Shown here in pieces: positions 6,414 through 14,255 of a stretch of DNA of 24,175 nucleotides. Source of the stretch: an uncultured Candidatus Melainabacteria bacterium (lineage in GTDB: Bacteria; Cyanobacteriota; Vampirovibrionia; Gastranaerophilales; Gastranaerophilaceae); NCBI GenBank assembly GCA_934757255.1, contig CAKVLL010000026.1, positions 1-24,175 on the forward strand, read 5' to 3'. The stretch's first letter is position 1. Each line of letters starts with the position of its first letter. The translations under genes were made by a program, and so were the position numbers. Below the pieces are notes generated by a model. That model was not told the DNA's origin. It made no database searches and saw only the letters and a program-made list of their open reading frames with translations.

Positions 6414-6644
6414 ATGCTAGATTTGTACATCTTAGAAAGTTGTCCATACTGCGAAAAGGTCGTTTCGTTTTTGAATGAAATGGCTATTCCGTTCAATCCA
6501 ATAGATATCAAACAAAAAGCGAATGAGGAAGCGCTAATCAAACTAGGTGGAAAAAGACAAGTTCCTTTTCTCGTAGATAATGATAGAAATATTCAAATGT
6601 ATGAATCAGCTGATATTTTAGAATATTTAAAAACCATAATTTAA
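6414..6644 (+). CDS. grxC: glutaredoxin
   Basis: 76 residues, typical monomeric glutaredoxin. Dithiol active site Cys10-Pro-Tyr-Cys13, cis-Pro51 in QVPFLVD and the glutathione-binding YESADI (63-68) are all present, so it should reduce disulfides using glutathione or a similar low-molecular thiol in the cytoplasm. It has a strong ribosome binding site (aaaggaggtttaaATG) and a TATATA -10 at 6394-6399 just upstream, so it can be expressed separately from rnhA. It ends at a strong bidirectional terminator. The gene symbol is a family-level guess; grx is safe. Confidence 0.9.
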   Translation: MLDLYILESCPYCEKVVSFLNEMAIPFNPIDIKQKANEEALIKLGGKRQVPFLVDNDRNIQMYESADILEYLKTII

Positions 6645-6657
6645 GCATAAAAATAAT

Positions 6658-6688
6658 AGTGCGCGGAATTTAAAAAATTCCGCGCACT
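6658..6688. terminator. bidirectional rho-independent terminator
   Basis: agtgcgcggaattt and its exact complement form a 14-bp stem around AAA, the GC-richest spot nearby. It lies between the convergent glutaredoxin and sigma-factor genes and can serve both. Confidence 0.85.
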
Positions 6689-6696
6689 TCAAAAAT

Positions 6697-7575
6697 TTAA
6701 TCTGCATAACAAGCTAGCATCATGTTATTTCTCAACTTATTCAATGCTCTTGCTTCTGTTTGACGAATACATTCTTTTGTAACACCGTACATTTTACCAA
6801 TTTCTTCCAGAGTAGTTTTTGCAAAATCACCTAAACCAAAACGCATTTTAATTACAGTTTGTTCTCTTTCTTTCAAAGTTGAAACAACATTACTCAAATC
6901 TTGTTTCAATTGTTCATATTCAACATTTTCCTCAACATTTGTATTTTCATCTTCCAAAACATCTACGACATTAAGTTCGCTACCATTTTTACCATCAAAA
7001 CTACCTTCAATTGAAACTGTTGTAGAATAAGCTGATAAGTATGTATCAATTTTTTCAGGTTCAATGTCCATTTTTTCTGCAACATCTTTGTTTGTAACTT
7101 GGCAATTGTATACTCTTTCCATTTCTGCTTTTACTTTAGAAAATTTAGATAATGTTTCTTGAATATACACAGGAATTTTCATACAATATGATTGTTCTGA
7201 AATAGCCTTAAACATAGCTTGTTTAATCCACCAGCTAGCGTAAGTAGAAAATCTGTAACCTAATTCCGGATTAAATTTTTCAACAGCAACCATTAAACCT
7301 AAGTTGCCTTCTTGAATCAAATCAATCATAGGTAATTTTGAAACATGAATAGCTTTTCTTGCAATTGTTAAAACTAATTTTAAATTTGCTTGAACTAATA
7401 CTCTTTTTGCTTCCTTATTACCATTTTTTACCTTTAGCGCAATTTCTTTTTCTTCCTCTGCTGACAAACTTTTAAAGCAATTTACTTTTCTTGAATAAGC
7501 GCTTAATTCATTAACGCAAGATACAAAACTGTTTGGATTTGTTGTGTTTTTCATTGAGATAAATTTTTCTTTCAT
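6697..7575 (-). CDS. alternative sigma-70 family RNA polymerase sigma factor
   Basis: 292 residues. Region 2 is clear: DLIQEGNLGLMVAVEKF (85-101) for core binding and RFSTYASWWIKQAM (108-121) for -10 recognition and melting. Region 3 spans about 136-200, and region 4 (LKEREQTVIKMRFGLG, then TLEEIGKMYGVTKECIRQ, 234-272) has the -35 helix-turn-helix. Region 1.1 and the large non-conserved region of housekeeping RpoD are absent, so this looks like a group 2/3 alternative sigma, size-like RpoH or cyanobacterial Sig proteins. The start ATG has aggag 10 bp upstream. It has a strong own promoter and a leader of about 150 nt. The regulon cannot be told from sequence. Confidence 0.93.
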   Translation of the reverse strand: MKEKFISMKNTTNPNSFVSCVNELSAYSRKVNCFKSLSAEEEKEIALKVKNGNKEAKRVLVQANLKLVLTIARKAIHVSKLPMIDLIQEGNLGLMVAVEKFNPELGYRFSTYASWWIKQAMFKAISEQSYCMKIPVYIQETLSKFSKVKAEMERVYNCQVTNKDVAEKMDIEPEKIDTYLSAYSTTVSIEGSFDGKNGSELNVVDVLEDENTNVEENVEYEQLKQDLSNVVSTLKEREQTVIKMRFGLGDFAKTTLEEIGKMYGVTKECIRQTEARALNKLRNNMMLACYAD

Positions 7576-7733
7576 ACTGTAAAGCTCCTATAATAATTTG
7601 GGGTAAAGTTCTATTTGGGGAATAATAACAAATAAATGATATCCTAGAGATCTTTTAAGACTACTACAAATTTAAACATAAATTTTATAGTCTTTGGGGG
7701 ACGAAACACATAACTTAGATTTCTTATATACTT

Positions 7734-7762
7734 ATCGTATATCAAAAGTATATATTTATCAA
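7734..7762 (-). promoter_or_regulatory. sigma-70 promoter of the sigma-factor gene, with long leader
   Basis: On minus, TTGATA (7762-7757) and TACGAT (7739-7734) are 17 bp apart. The transcript would start near 7727, giving a leader of about 150 nt. The leader contains a possible stem (aagacta near 7693 with tagtctt near 7653). The rest of 7576-7841 shows nothing else I can support. Confidence 0.6.
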
Positions 7763-7841
7763 CCCTTTTGTTAAGAAATATTACACAAAACCTCGTATTT
7801 TTTGATTTTTTTTACAAAAGTTAACAGTTTTCTAAGAAAAT

Positions 7842-8366
7842 TTAAACAAATATAACTAAAACAACACCAACCAATGCGGAAATTATTATGTAATACAATG
7901 GATCGCGTTTTGATTTCCAACTCAACAGAAGCAAAACACCTAGTAAAATCATAGCCTTAATATCTCGAATTTCAGGTTTTAATAATCCGATTGCAACAGA
8001 TGTTAAAAGCGCACAACTTACAGGTTTTAAGACTTCAATTGTCGATTTTACATAAAAGTTGTCGCTGAATTTTTTAAGAAGTTTAGATACAATAATTACT
8101 AAAAATAATGATGGTAACATTTCGGCTGTTGTTGCAAGAGCAGAACCCAAAACTCCGACACTTTTCAAACCGGCATAAGTTGCAACATTAATTCCGACAG
8201 GCCCCGGGGTAATGGAAGCTACTGCCACCATTTGAGTTAATTCATCTAAAGAATACCAGTTATAAACTTGTGAAATATGGTATAGAAAAGGAATCGTTGC
8301 ATATCCGCCTCCAAAAGAAAACAGACCGATTTTAAAAAACTCTAAAAAAAGTTGAAGATAAATCAT
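7842..8366 (-). CDS. chrA: chromate transporter, ChrA family, second half-unit
   Basis: 174 residues of the short-chain ChrA type: one six-helix-like domain in place of the usual fused two-domain protein of about 400 residues. Diagnostic motifs are FSFGGGYATIPFL (residues 16-28) and ITPGPVGINVATYAG (52-66). It is a hydrophobic inner-membrane protein. The family includes proton-coupled exporters of chromate; natural substrates in anaerobes are uncertain. The start overlaps the stop of the preceding half-unit by 4 bp (ATGA), so the two are translationally coupled and probably form a heterodimer, as known for paired short ChrA proteins. It has a strong ribosome binding site (aaaggagg). Confidence 0.93.
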   Translation of the reverse strand: MIYLQLFLEFFKIGLFSFGGGYATIPFLYHISQVYNWYSLDELTQMVAVASITPGPVGINVATYAGLKSVGVLGSALATTAEMLPSLFLVIIVSKLLKKFSDNFYVKSTIEVLKPVSCALLTSVAIGLLKPEIRDIKAMILLGVLLLLSWKSKRDPLYYIIISALVGVVLVIFV

Positions 8367-8911
8367 TCATTTTCCTCCTTTTTTAGAGTTAAGCGTTTAT
8401 AAGCTACGCCGATTAAAGTAAAGATTACAATGCTTTGTATTGGAGTTATTTTTAATATTAAAAGAGCAAGCAGAGTTAATACAAAAATCGTGTAAAAAAA
8501 TGCATTTTTGTTTGATTTCTGCCACATTTCACGCACGGTTAAAACGATTAAAGCAATTACAGCAACTCCTACGCCCCAAAGCGCACCTTGCACGTATGAA
8601 TTATTAACTAAAGCACCTAAAATTGAAGCCAGTAAAACTATACTCCAAAACGGAACAAATGTCACACCAATCATAGCTGCAATTGCGCCCCATTTACCGC
8701 GTAATTTGTAGCCGATAAACATAGACATATTCGCTGCAATAATGCCCGGAAGTGATTGTGCAAGCGCGAAATAGTCAATTATATCATCATGACTTACAAG
8801 GTTTCTTTTATCAACAAATTCGCTTGTCATTATCGGCAAAATTACATATCCGCCCCCAAGGAGAATCGCACCGATTTTTACAAAAACTAAGAACAAACTA
8901 AAGAGCGACAT
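8363..8911 (-). CDS. chrA: chromate transporter, ChrA family, first half-unit
   Basis: 182 residues, the upstream partner of the short-chain ChrA pair. Motifs ILLGGGYVILPIM (15-27) and QSLPGIIAANMSMFIGYKLRGKWG (52-75) match the family, though the usual P-G-P of the second motif is L-P-G-I here, as often seen in one half of a pair. Several membrane helices follow (SIVLLASILGALV, VGVAVIALIVLTV, and others). The first 25 bp overlap the 3' end of the biotin synthase gene in another frame, so its translation is likely coupled to bioB and the three genes form one operon. Confidence 0.92.
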   Translation of the reverse strand: MSLFSLFLVFVKIGAILLGGGYVILPIMTSEFVDKRNLVSHDDIIDYFALAQSLPGIIAANMSMFIGYKLRGKWGAIAAMIGVTFVPFWSIVLLASILGALVNNSYVQGALWGVGVAVIALIVLTVREMWQKSNKNAFFYTIFVLTLLALLILKITPIQSIVIFTLIGVAYKRLTLKKEENE

Positions 8912-9813
8912 CTTTTTCTGCCTATTTTTGCTATTAATTTTTCGTCATCTTGCGGTGTAAAACCTGTTGTTGTTAAATAATTACCGACAATTGTTGAATC
9001 TGCGCAATATCTAAATGCTTTTTCAATAGTTTCTTCTGAAAGTCTGGCTTTCTTACCACCTGCAATTCTAATTGATGCATTAGGACAAGCTATCTTAAAT
9101 ATTGCCAACGTTCTTAAAACATTTTCTTCATCGATTTTATCACCGTAATTTTCAAACGGAGTATTTTTAATTGGAGTTAAAATATTAACAGGAATGCTGT
9201 CAGGATTGATTTCTGCAAGTTCTATTGCCATTTCAATTCTCTGCTCAACAGTTTCACCCATACCCAAAATCACACCGCAACAAAGTTCCATGCCATATTT
9301 TTTTACAAGTTTTACTGTATTTAATCTATCCTCATAAGTATGAGTTGTACAAATTTGAGGGTGATAAGATTTGCAAGTATTTATGTTGTGGTGGTAACGA
9401 ACAAGACCGACTTCTGCAAGTCTTTTAGCCTGTTCATCATTTAAAATCCCTATACTTGCGCAACTTTTAAAACCTTCTTTATTCAAAGCTTTAATCATTT
9501 CAAGCATTGTATCAAAATCACTTTCATCCGGAGTTTTACCTGATGTTACAATTGCAACTCTGTTTGCGCCATTATTTACGCTATCATGTCCGGCTTTAAC
9601 AACCGTTTCAACATCAATCAAAGGAAAAGTTTCAATATCTGTATTGTAATGTGAACTTTGTGCACAATAACGGCAGTTTTGCGAACATTTACCCGAACGA
9701 GCATTTATAATTGAACAAAATTCTACCTCTTCTTTTAAATATTTTTTAGATTCATTTAAAAGTTCAGTTAAATCCATATTATATAAATCAAATAATTCTT
9801 GTTTTGATAACAT
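8887..9813 (-). CDS. bioB: biotin synthase
   Basis: 308 residues, normal for BioB, the radical-SAM enzyme that inserts sulfur into dethiobiotin. The SAM-cluster motif is Cys43-x3-Cys47-x2-Cys50 in GKCSQNCRYCAQS; the [2Fe-2S]-side residues include Cys107 and Cys139 regions (SCASIG and NINTCKSYH) and Cys174-175 (ELCCGVILGMGE), with the SIRIAGGK block carrying the conserved Arg and GNYLTTTG near the end. Preceded by gaaagga 7 bp before the ATG. A 7-bp dyad sits in the leader. No other bio genes are in the window, so the organism either scavenges dethiobiotin or has the rest elsewhere. Its overlap with chrA is unusual. Confidence 0.97.
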   Translation of the reverse strand: MLSKQELFDLYNMDLTELLNESKKYLKEEVEFCSIINARSGKCSQNCRYCAQSSHYNTDIETFPLIDVETVVKAGHDSVNNGANRVAIVTSGKTPDESDFDTMLEMIKALNKEGFKSCASIGILNDEQAKRLAEVGLVRYHHNINTCKSYHPQICTTHTYEDRLNTVKLVKKYGMELCCGVILGMGETVEQRIEMAIELAEINPDSIPVNILTPIKNTPFENYGDKIDEENVLRTLAIFKIACPNASIRIAGGKKARLSEETIEKAFRYCADSTIVGNYLTTTGFTPQDDEKLIAKIGRKRCRSLVCS

Positions 9814-9836
9814 TTTATTGTCCTTTCACATGCTAT

Positions 9837-9861
9837 TGTGTTTAATAAAAAATCAAACACA
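9837..9861. promoter_or_regulatory. inverted repeat upstream of bioB
   Basis: tgtgttt (9837-9843) and aaacaca (9855-9861) form a 7-bp dyad with an 11-bp spacer, 24 bp before the bioB start. It could be an operator or an mRNA hairpin. It does not match the BirA consensus half-site or its 14-16 bp spacer well, so BirA control is only a possibility. Confidence 0.3.
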
Positions 9862-10027
9862 GCCTTTAACCAAAATTAGTATATAACAAAAACGACAAAT
9901 ATGTAGTAACTAAAAAAGGATAACAAGCCTCATTTTTTTGTAAACTTTTGTAAAAATTTTCCTAAATATTCTAAAGTTTTAAAAAATTATGTCGATATAC
10001 ATATTAAGAAAAATTATTGGAGAAATT

Positions 10028-11701
10028 ATGGCAATTCAAGATTCATTTAATATTACGAAAGCAACAACATCACAATCTTACGCTTATAAATGCTGGTACA
10101 ACTACAATTATGGCGGAAACACAATGAAAATTTCAGCCACTGATATGAGCGAAATTACACAAACTTGGAACTCTCAGCTTTCTAATTGGAAAACCAGTGC
10201 AGAAAAAGATGTTAATAAATATGAGATCTCTGATGATGATTTTTCCGGTGCAATAAACAGCGGGAAAAGCCTTGGCAAAGAAAAAACCGGATATAGTGGC
10301 GGCAAAGGCGGTATAATTACACGTGGGGTTACCGATGGAATTTTTGGTGCTGCTGGGGTTCTTGGCATGTATACAGCAGCGGGCAGCACTGTTGCAAATG
10401 CAATTGGAACCGGTATTAGTCACAAATTAATTGAAAATACTGCAAACAAAATTGTAGGTAAAGCCGCAAAAAAAGCTGCTGCAGATGCAATAACAAATAG
10501 TGCAACAAAAGCTGCTGCAGAGAGTGCTGCAAAAAACGTAATAGCAAATGGTGGAACAAAAGCCGCAGCAAAGAAAGCTGCGGACAAAGTTGTAAAAGAT
10601 GCTGCTCAGAAAGCAGCAGAAAAAACTGGAAAAGATGAGGCGGCTAAAAAAGCTTCAGATAAAGTTGGTTCTTGGTCAGTTGCAGCCCCTCTTGCATTAG
10701 CAGTTGCAACTGCTTATCAAGCCAAAAAACCAAATAAAGAACAAAAGGAAGCTTGCGACGAGTTACAAAATCAAATGACAGATGCTCAAGCTTCATTAAC
10801 AATGGCTCAAAGTGATATGGATACTTATCGCGATGAAGTTGAAGAGATGTCTGATGAAGCACAAGCCTACAATGAAGACGCCAATGGTGAGATAGAAGAT
10901 AAAAAAACAGAGTTTGATATGTATAAAACTTCTTATGAAGCTTTAATAGCGAAATTAAACTCAGGAGAGAAACTTAATGAAGATGAAAAAAGCTTACTAA
11001 AAGAACTCGTACCAATTTTACAAGAATTAGGCGTTGGAATAACAACTTTGGCAGATGATACTAGCGAGGCTGTCAGTGGAATATACAGCGATATGGAAAC
11101 ATATCAAGATGGCTATGACAACGCAGCCGCTACAATTGGTGAAGTTCAAGGTCTGACAGATTATGCTGAAAGTTTTGATAGCGCTACAAGAACGATGTGC
11201 TATGTTGAAGGTGGTTCACAAGCTTTAAATGCTGCCTCCGGTACAAAAGCAGCTATTGAAGCAGGTTCTGCTGCTGCTGGTTCTTTAGGATTTAATGCTT
11301 GGGCATGGGCTTGCGTAGCAATGGGAACTGCTGGCGCTGCGATGAGTGGTATTGGTTCGGCACAGCAATTTAAATGGGCTGGAGAAGTTGGAACAGAAAT
11401 AGGAATGCGCGAAGCTACGCAAGATTTCAACGCAGAAACACTTGACAACTATGACGAAAACATAGACATTTATCAAGGTCAAATTGATGTTGTAAACGAC
11501 TTAGAATTAGAGATACCGAAAGACATTGAACCTCCGGAAAATGTACCGGTATTTCCGGCTGTTGATGATGGAACAACAAATGGTGGTACAGGAGGAACTA
11601 GTGGCTATAATGGCACTCCTGTAATACAAGCTTCTGTCACCGGTACAACAGCTGCGAACAACAATGCAGATGATGATAAAAATAAGAATAAAAAAATATG
11701 A
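10028..11701 (+). CDS. Ala-rich protein with hydrophobic segments flanking a coiled coil (unknown, translocator-like layout)
   Basis: The frame is open from 9989, but ATG 10028 is chosen because ggag lies 5 bp before it. The 557-residue product has: a polar N-terminus with WNSQLSNW (47-54); a Gly/Ala hydrophobic segment at 104-130 (GIFGAAGVLGMYTAAG and on); an Ala/Lys-rich helix (about 144-213) of repeating AAKKAA type; a second hydrophobic stretch SWSVAAPLALAVATAY (215-230); a charged coiled coil (236-330); a third hydrophobic segment near 411-445 (AWAWACVAMGTAGAAM); and a Pro/Thr/Gly/Asn low-complexity tail. There is no classical signal peptide. The layout recalls secreted pore-forming or translocator proteins, but no family match is evident and the function is unknown. 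Monocistronic; ends at a strong terminator. Confidence 0.85.
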   Translation: MAIQDSFNITKATTSQSYAYKCWYNYNYGGNTMKISATDMSEITQTWNSQLSNWKTSAEKDVNKYEISDDDFSGAINSGKSLGKEKTGYSGGKGGIITRGVTDGIFGAAGVLGMYTAAGSTVANAIGTGISHKLIENTANKIVGKAAKKAAADAITNSATKAAAESAAKNVIANGGTKAAAKKAADKVVKDAAQKAAEKTGKDEAAKKASDKVGSWSVAAPLALAVATAYQAKKPNKEQKEACDELQNQMTDAQASLTMAQSDMDTYRDEVEEMSDEAQAYNEDANGEIEDKKTEFDMYKTSYEALIAKLNSGEKLNEDEKSLLKELVPILQELGVGITTLADDTSEAVSGIYSDMETYQDGYDNAAATIGEVQGLTDYAESFDSATRTMCYVEGGSQALNAASGTKAAIEAGSAAAGSLGFNAWAWACVAMGTAGAAMSGIGSAQQFKWAGEVGTEIGMREATQDFNAETLDNYDENIDIYQGQIDVVNDLELEIPKDIEPPENVPVFPAVDDGTTNGGTGGTSGYNGTPVIQASVTGTTAANNNADDDKNKNKKI

Positions 11702-11730
11702 TGATAATAGAAACTTTTTAAAATATCATA

Positions 11731-11769
11731 AAAATCAGCAGGTCAGACGATGTCTAACCTGCTGATTTT
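11731..11769. terminator. bidirectional rho-independent terminator
   Basis: aaaatcagcaggt and its exact complement form a 13-bp stem, with an inner agac/gtct stem around GAT. It lies between the convergent Ala-rich and SPFH genes. Confidence 0.85.
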
Positions 11770-11791
11770 ACAAATTTATATTAAACAAATT

Positions 11792-12586
11792 CTATTTTGA
11801 AGAACTTACATTTATAAATGGAACAGAATTACCTAGCATATATTGAGGCATTTTGCCATCCCATTTCTGAACAGCTTCATATTGAACCAAAGATTTGTTT
11901 TGACTCAAAGCTCTCGCTCTTATTGCCATTGATTTCGCTTCAGCTTCTGCAGCAATAACTTTTTGTTTCGCTTCTTCTTGAACTTGAACTGTTTTATTTT
12001 TGGCTTTTAAAGCTTCTTGTTCTGCGGTTACTTTACTTTCAATTGCTCTTTCAAAAACATCCGAATAATTTATCTCTGTCATTTGGAAGTCTGTTACATT
12101 AATATAATTGTCTGCCAATTGAGTTTGAAGTTTAAACAAAATATCACCTGTTGCTTTTTCTCTGTTTGCAATCAAATCTTGCGCATTCCACTTACCGATA
12201 ATATCCTTAATTGTACCTTCTACAACAGGTGTCAAAATTGTGCTTACATAATCCGTTCCAACTTCTTGGAAAAGTTTATTAACTTTGTCCGGCTGAACAT
12301 TGTAGTTGATTACATAAGTAATTCGTGCTTGCTGAATATCTTTTGTATAAACAGAGGTAGTTAATGTATTTCTTTGAGTCTTGACATCCATTGTTCTGAA
12401 TTTTTGAATAAATGGAAAGATTAAATGCAAGCCTTCACAATAACTTTCCGGTTGAACCTCGCCCAATGTTATTTTAATCCCTCTTTCCCCTGGACCTACC
12501 ATAACAAACGGATTGCACATTACAACAAAACAAACCAACAGGCACAGCACCAAAACAGGCATACCAAAAAACTTTTTGTCCATCAT
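11792..12586 (-). CDS. SPFH-domain (HflC/prohibitin/stomatin-like) membrane protein
   Basis: 264 residues. One N-terminal membrane helix (residues 8-27), then an SPFH domain beginning VGPGERGIKITLGEV (30-44), with LHLIFPFIQKFRTMDVKTQ (53-71), and ending in an Ala/Lys/Glu-rich helix (EQEALKAKNKTVQVQEEA and on, 189-231) that drives ring or lattice assembly. Proteins of this kind form large caps on membranes and hold proteases such as FtsH or organise lipid domains. ATG 12586 is followed by a second ATG (12583), which has better spacing to aaagg, so the true start may be one codon later. Only one SPFH gene is present, unlike the hflK-hflC pair. It lies 26 bp after a small membrane-protein gene, probably one operon. 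Confidence 0.9.
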   Translation of the reverse strand: MMDKKFFGMPVLVLCLLVCFVVMCNPFVMVGPGERGIKITLGEVQPESYCEGLHLIFPFIQKFRTMDVKTQRNTLTTSVYTKDIQQARITYVINYNVQPDKVNKLFQEVGTDYVSTILTPVVEGTIKDIIGKWNAQDLIANREKATGDILFKLQTQLADNYINVTDFQMTEINYSDVFERAIESKVTAEQEALKAKNKTVQVQEEAKQKVIAAEAEAKSMAIRARALSQNKSLVQYEAVQKWDGKMPQYMLGNSVPFINVSSSK

Positions 12587-12612
12587 TTTCCTTTCATTCT
12601 TAAAGCGTTAAA

Positions 12613-12804
12613 CTATCTTAAAGCAATTAAAGCTAATGCTACGTAAAGTGCTGAAACAATAAAAACAAAACCTCCAAAAATTATTAGCATTTGTTTGCCA
12701 TATTTTTGATAAAGATTTTCTCCTGTAATATAACAACAAGTAATAATACACAAATTCACTAAAACCACTAATGATAATAGCAACATTAACACTCTAACGA
12801 CCAT
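12613..12804 (-). CDS. small two-helix membrane protein
   Basis: 63 residues with two predicted membrane helices, about residues 3-27 (VLMLLLSLVVLVNLCIITC and on) and 39-61 (MLIIFGGFVFIVSALYVALA), joined by a short polar loop TGENLYQKYGKQ. A ribosome binding site (agagagg) lies 5 bp before the ATG, and a TATAAT -10 (minus, 12831-12826) lies about 22 bp upstream. The gene precedes the SPFH gene by 26 bp in the same direction, so the product may work with it at the membrane. I do not recognise a family. Confidence 0.65.
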   Translation of the reverse strand: MVVRVLMLLLSLVVLVNLCIITCCYITGENLYQKYGKQMLIIFGGFVFIVSALYVALALIALR

Positions 12805-12860
12805 TACGCCTCTCTTTCATTCATTATTATAATTGAAATTTTCAAATCATTTATCATATA

Positions 12861-14186
12861 TTAAGACGATTTTGAACAAATAAAATCAATTACTTGATTA
12901 GCACACACTTCCCAACGAAAGTTTTTTGCTCTAACCAAACCTCGTTCTATACAAAGCTCTCTGAAAAAGTTGTCATAATACATTTTTTCATAAGCACTGA
13001 CTAATTCTTCGTCGTTTTCCGGATTGATTTGAATCCCTGCGTGCCCGATAACTTCCGGTAAAGATGAAACATTTGAAGTTATCACAGGACAACCGCATTT
13101 CATAGCTTCTAAAACAGGAAGCCCAAAACCTTCATACAAAGAAGGATAAATAAACATTAAAGCATTTGAATAGAGTTTTGGCAACTCTTCATCTTTAACA
13201 TAACCTAAAACATCAATTTTTGATTGGTCAAATTCCCCTATAGTATTGGTTAGCTCTTTTTTGAATTTGTTCCAAACTCCGCCTGCTAAAACAAGTTTTA
13301 GGTCATTAATTTTATTTTTCTCAATGAATTTGAAGAAATTTTTTATAGCAAAAATAAGATTTTTGCGCTTACCTAAAGTGCATAATGAAAAAATATATTT
13401 TTCTTTGTTAGGTTCTTTTGTTGGTTTAAAATAGTCATTCACACCTAAAAGTGTTGTTTTTATATTTTCTTCTCTAATATTAAAATATTTCAAAACATCT
13501 TTTTTTGTACACTCGGAATTTGTAACATAAAAATCATTCGAGTTAATCGTATTATAAATTCTGTAACTCCACAATCTTCTATTTGTAGGAATTTTTCCTG
13601 CTTCTAATACAGGAATAATATCATGAAGCATCCTAAAACGTTTTAAATGTTTTGAATATAAAATTTCTTCCGAAGGTGCTTGAAACGGGCTAAAATAGAT
13701 TTCAAAATCTTTTAGCTGTTCAAGATTTCTTTTGTTTTGTCTGTAAAAGATATTTTCGTAGTATCGGGAAAGACTGAGTATTCCGTATTTTAGTTTTGTT
13801 AAAATATTATGGATTGCCTTGCGGGTTATACACCCCTCACCCCCATCCCCTCTCCCACAAGGGGCGAGGGGAGAAAGTTTAAGCCTCGTAAGAGGCGTGG
13901 CAATCCATTTAAAACTAGATAAATAATTCAATTTTGCAAACACCAAATTTATCCGAGAATTTTCTTTAAGTAGTTCTATTCCTTGAAATTCTTTGACTTC
14001 TTCAATAACTTCTTTCAAAAAATAATATCTTTTGAAATTACAACAAAAAACAAGTTCAACATTTTTTCTTTTTCTTAACTCTCTAAAAATATTAAGTGCA
14101 ACAAAAAACACTCCGGCTCTGTGTCCTGACTCTTCTAAAAAATATGAAAGTTCTGTTGCATCAAAAAGAATTTTACACTTGTTCAT
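12861..14186 (-). CDS. GT4-family glycosyltransferase with an in-frame repeat insertion
   Basis: 441 residues. The C-terminal half is a clear GT-B fold retaining transferase of family GT4: IFSLCTLGKRKNL (265-277) at the donor domain start, LVLAGG (298-303), then LYEGFGLPVLEAM (350-362) with the E-x7-E pair Glu352/Glu360, and CGCPVITSNVSSLPEV (364-379). It most likely adds a nucleotide-sugar to a surface polysaccharide. Residues about 93-126 (including LSPLAPCGRGDGGEG) do not belong to the family: they are the translation of a GC-rich 100-bp repeat that keeps the frame open. The N-terminal acceptor domain is thus interrupted in a region between the first strands, and the enzyme may be impaired or may tolerate it as a loop. 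Divergent from the GT2 gene. Confidence 0.92.
   Translation of the reverse strand: MNKCKILFDATELSYFLEESGHRAGVFFVALNIFRELRKRKNVELVFCCNFKRYYFLKEVIEEVKEFQGIELLKENSRINLVFAKLNYLSSFKWIATPLTRLKLSPLAPCGRGDGGEGCITRKAIHNILTKLKYGILSLSRYYENIFYRQNKRNLEQLKDFEIYFSPFQAPSEEILYSKHLKRFRMLHDIIPVLEAGKIPTNRRLWSYRIYNTINSNDFYVTNSECTKKDVLKYFNIREENIKTTLLGVNDYFKPTKEPNKEKYIFSLCTLGKRKNLIFAIKNFFKFIEKNKINDLKLVLAGGVWNKFKKELTNTIGEFDQSKIDVLGYVKDEELPKLYSNALMFIYPSLYEGFGLPVLEAMKCGCPVITSNVSSLPEVIGHAGIQINPENDEELVSAYEKMYYDNFFRELCIERGLVRAKNFRWEVCANQVIDFICSKSS
13809..13908. mobile_element. 100-bp GC-rich inverted-repeat element inside the GT4 gene
   Basis: Perfect 10-bp terminal inverted repeats: atggattgcc (13809-13818) and ggcaatccat (13899-13908). 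The interior is markedly GC-rich against the AT-rich surroundings and contains a C/G tract dyad (cccctctccc around 13848-13857 with gggg..gagggg at 13861-13871) and, next to the right end, a small hairpin gcctc-gtaa-gaggc (13883-13896). The parts are of the type seen as interspersed palindromic repeats in many genomes (LSPLxPxGRGxGGEG when translated; ATTGCCACGCCTC..GAGGC). No transposase is encoded. No target-site duplication is visible. Confidence 0.75.
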
Positions 14187-14255
14187 AGCGATATTCTACA
14201 CCAAACTTGTTTATGATACACTATGCGTATTAAATAAGGATATTTGGAGTCCGTT

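Noticed and set aside
9837..9861. BirA operator for bioB
   Set aside because: The half-sites and the 11-bp spacer do not fit the known consensus; kept only as an unassigned dyad.
12861..14186. Frameshift or pseudogene in the GT4 gene
   Set aside because: The frame stays open through the repeat insertion and all C-terminal catalytic motifs are intact, so it is listed as a gene with an insertion.
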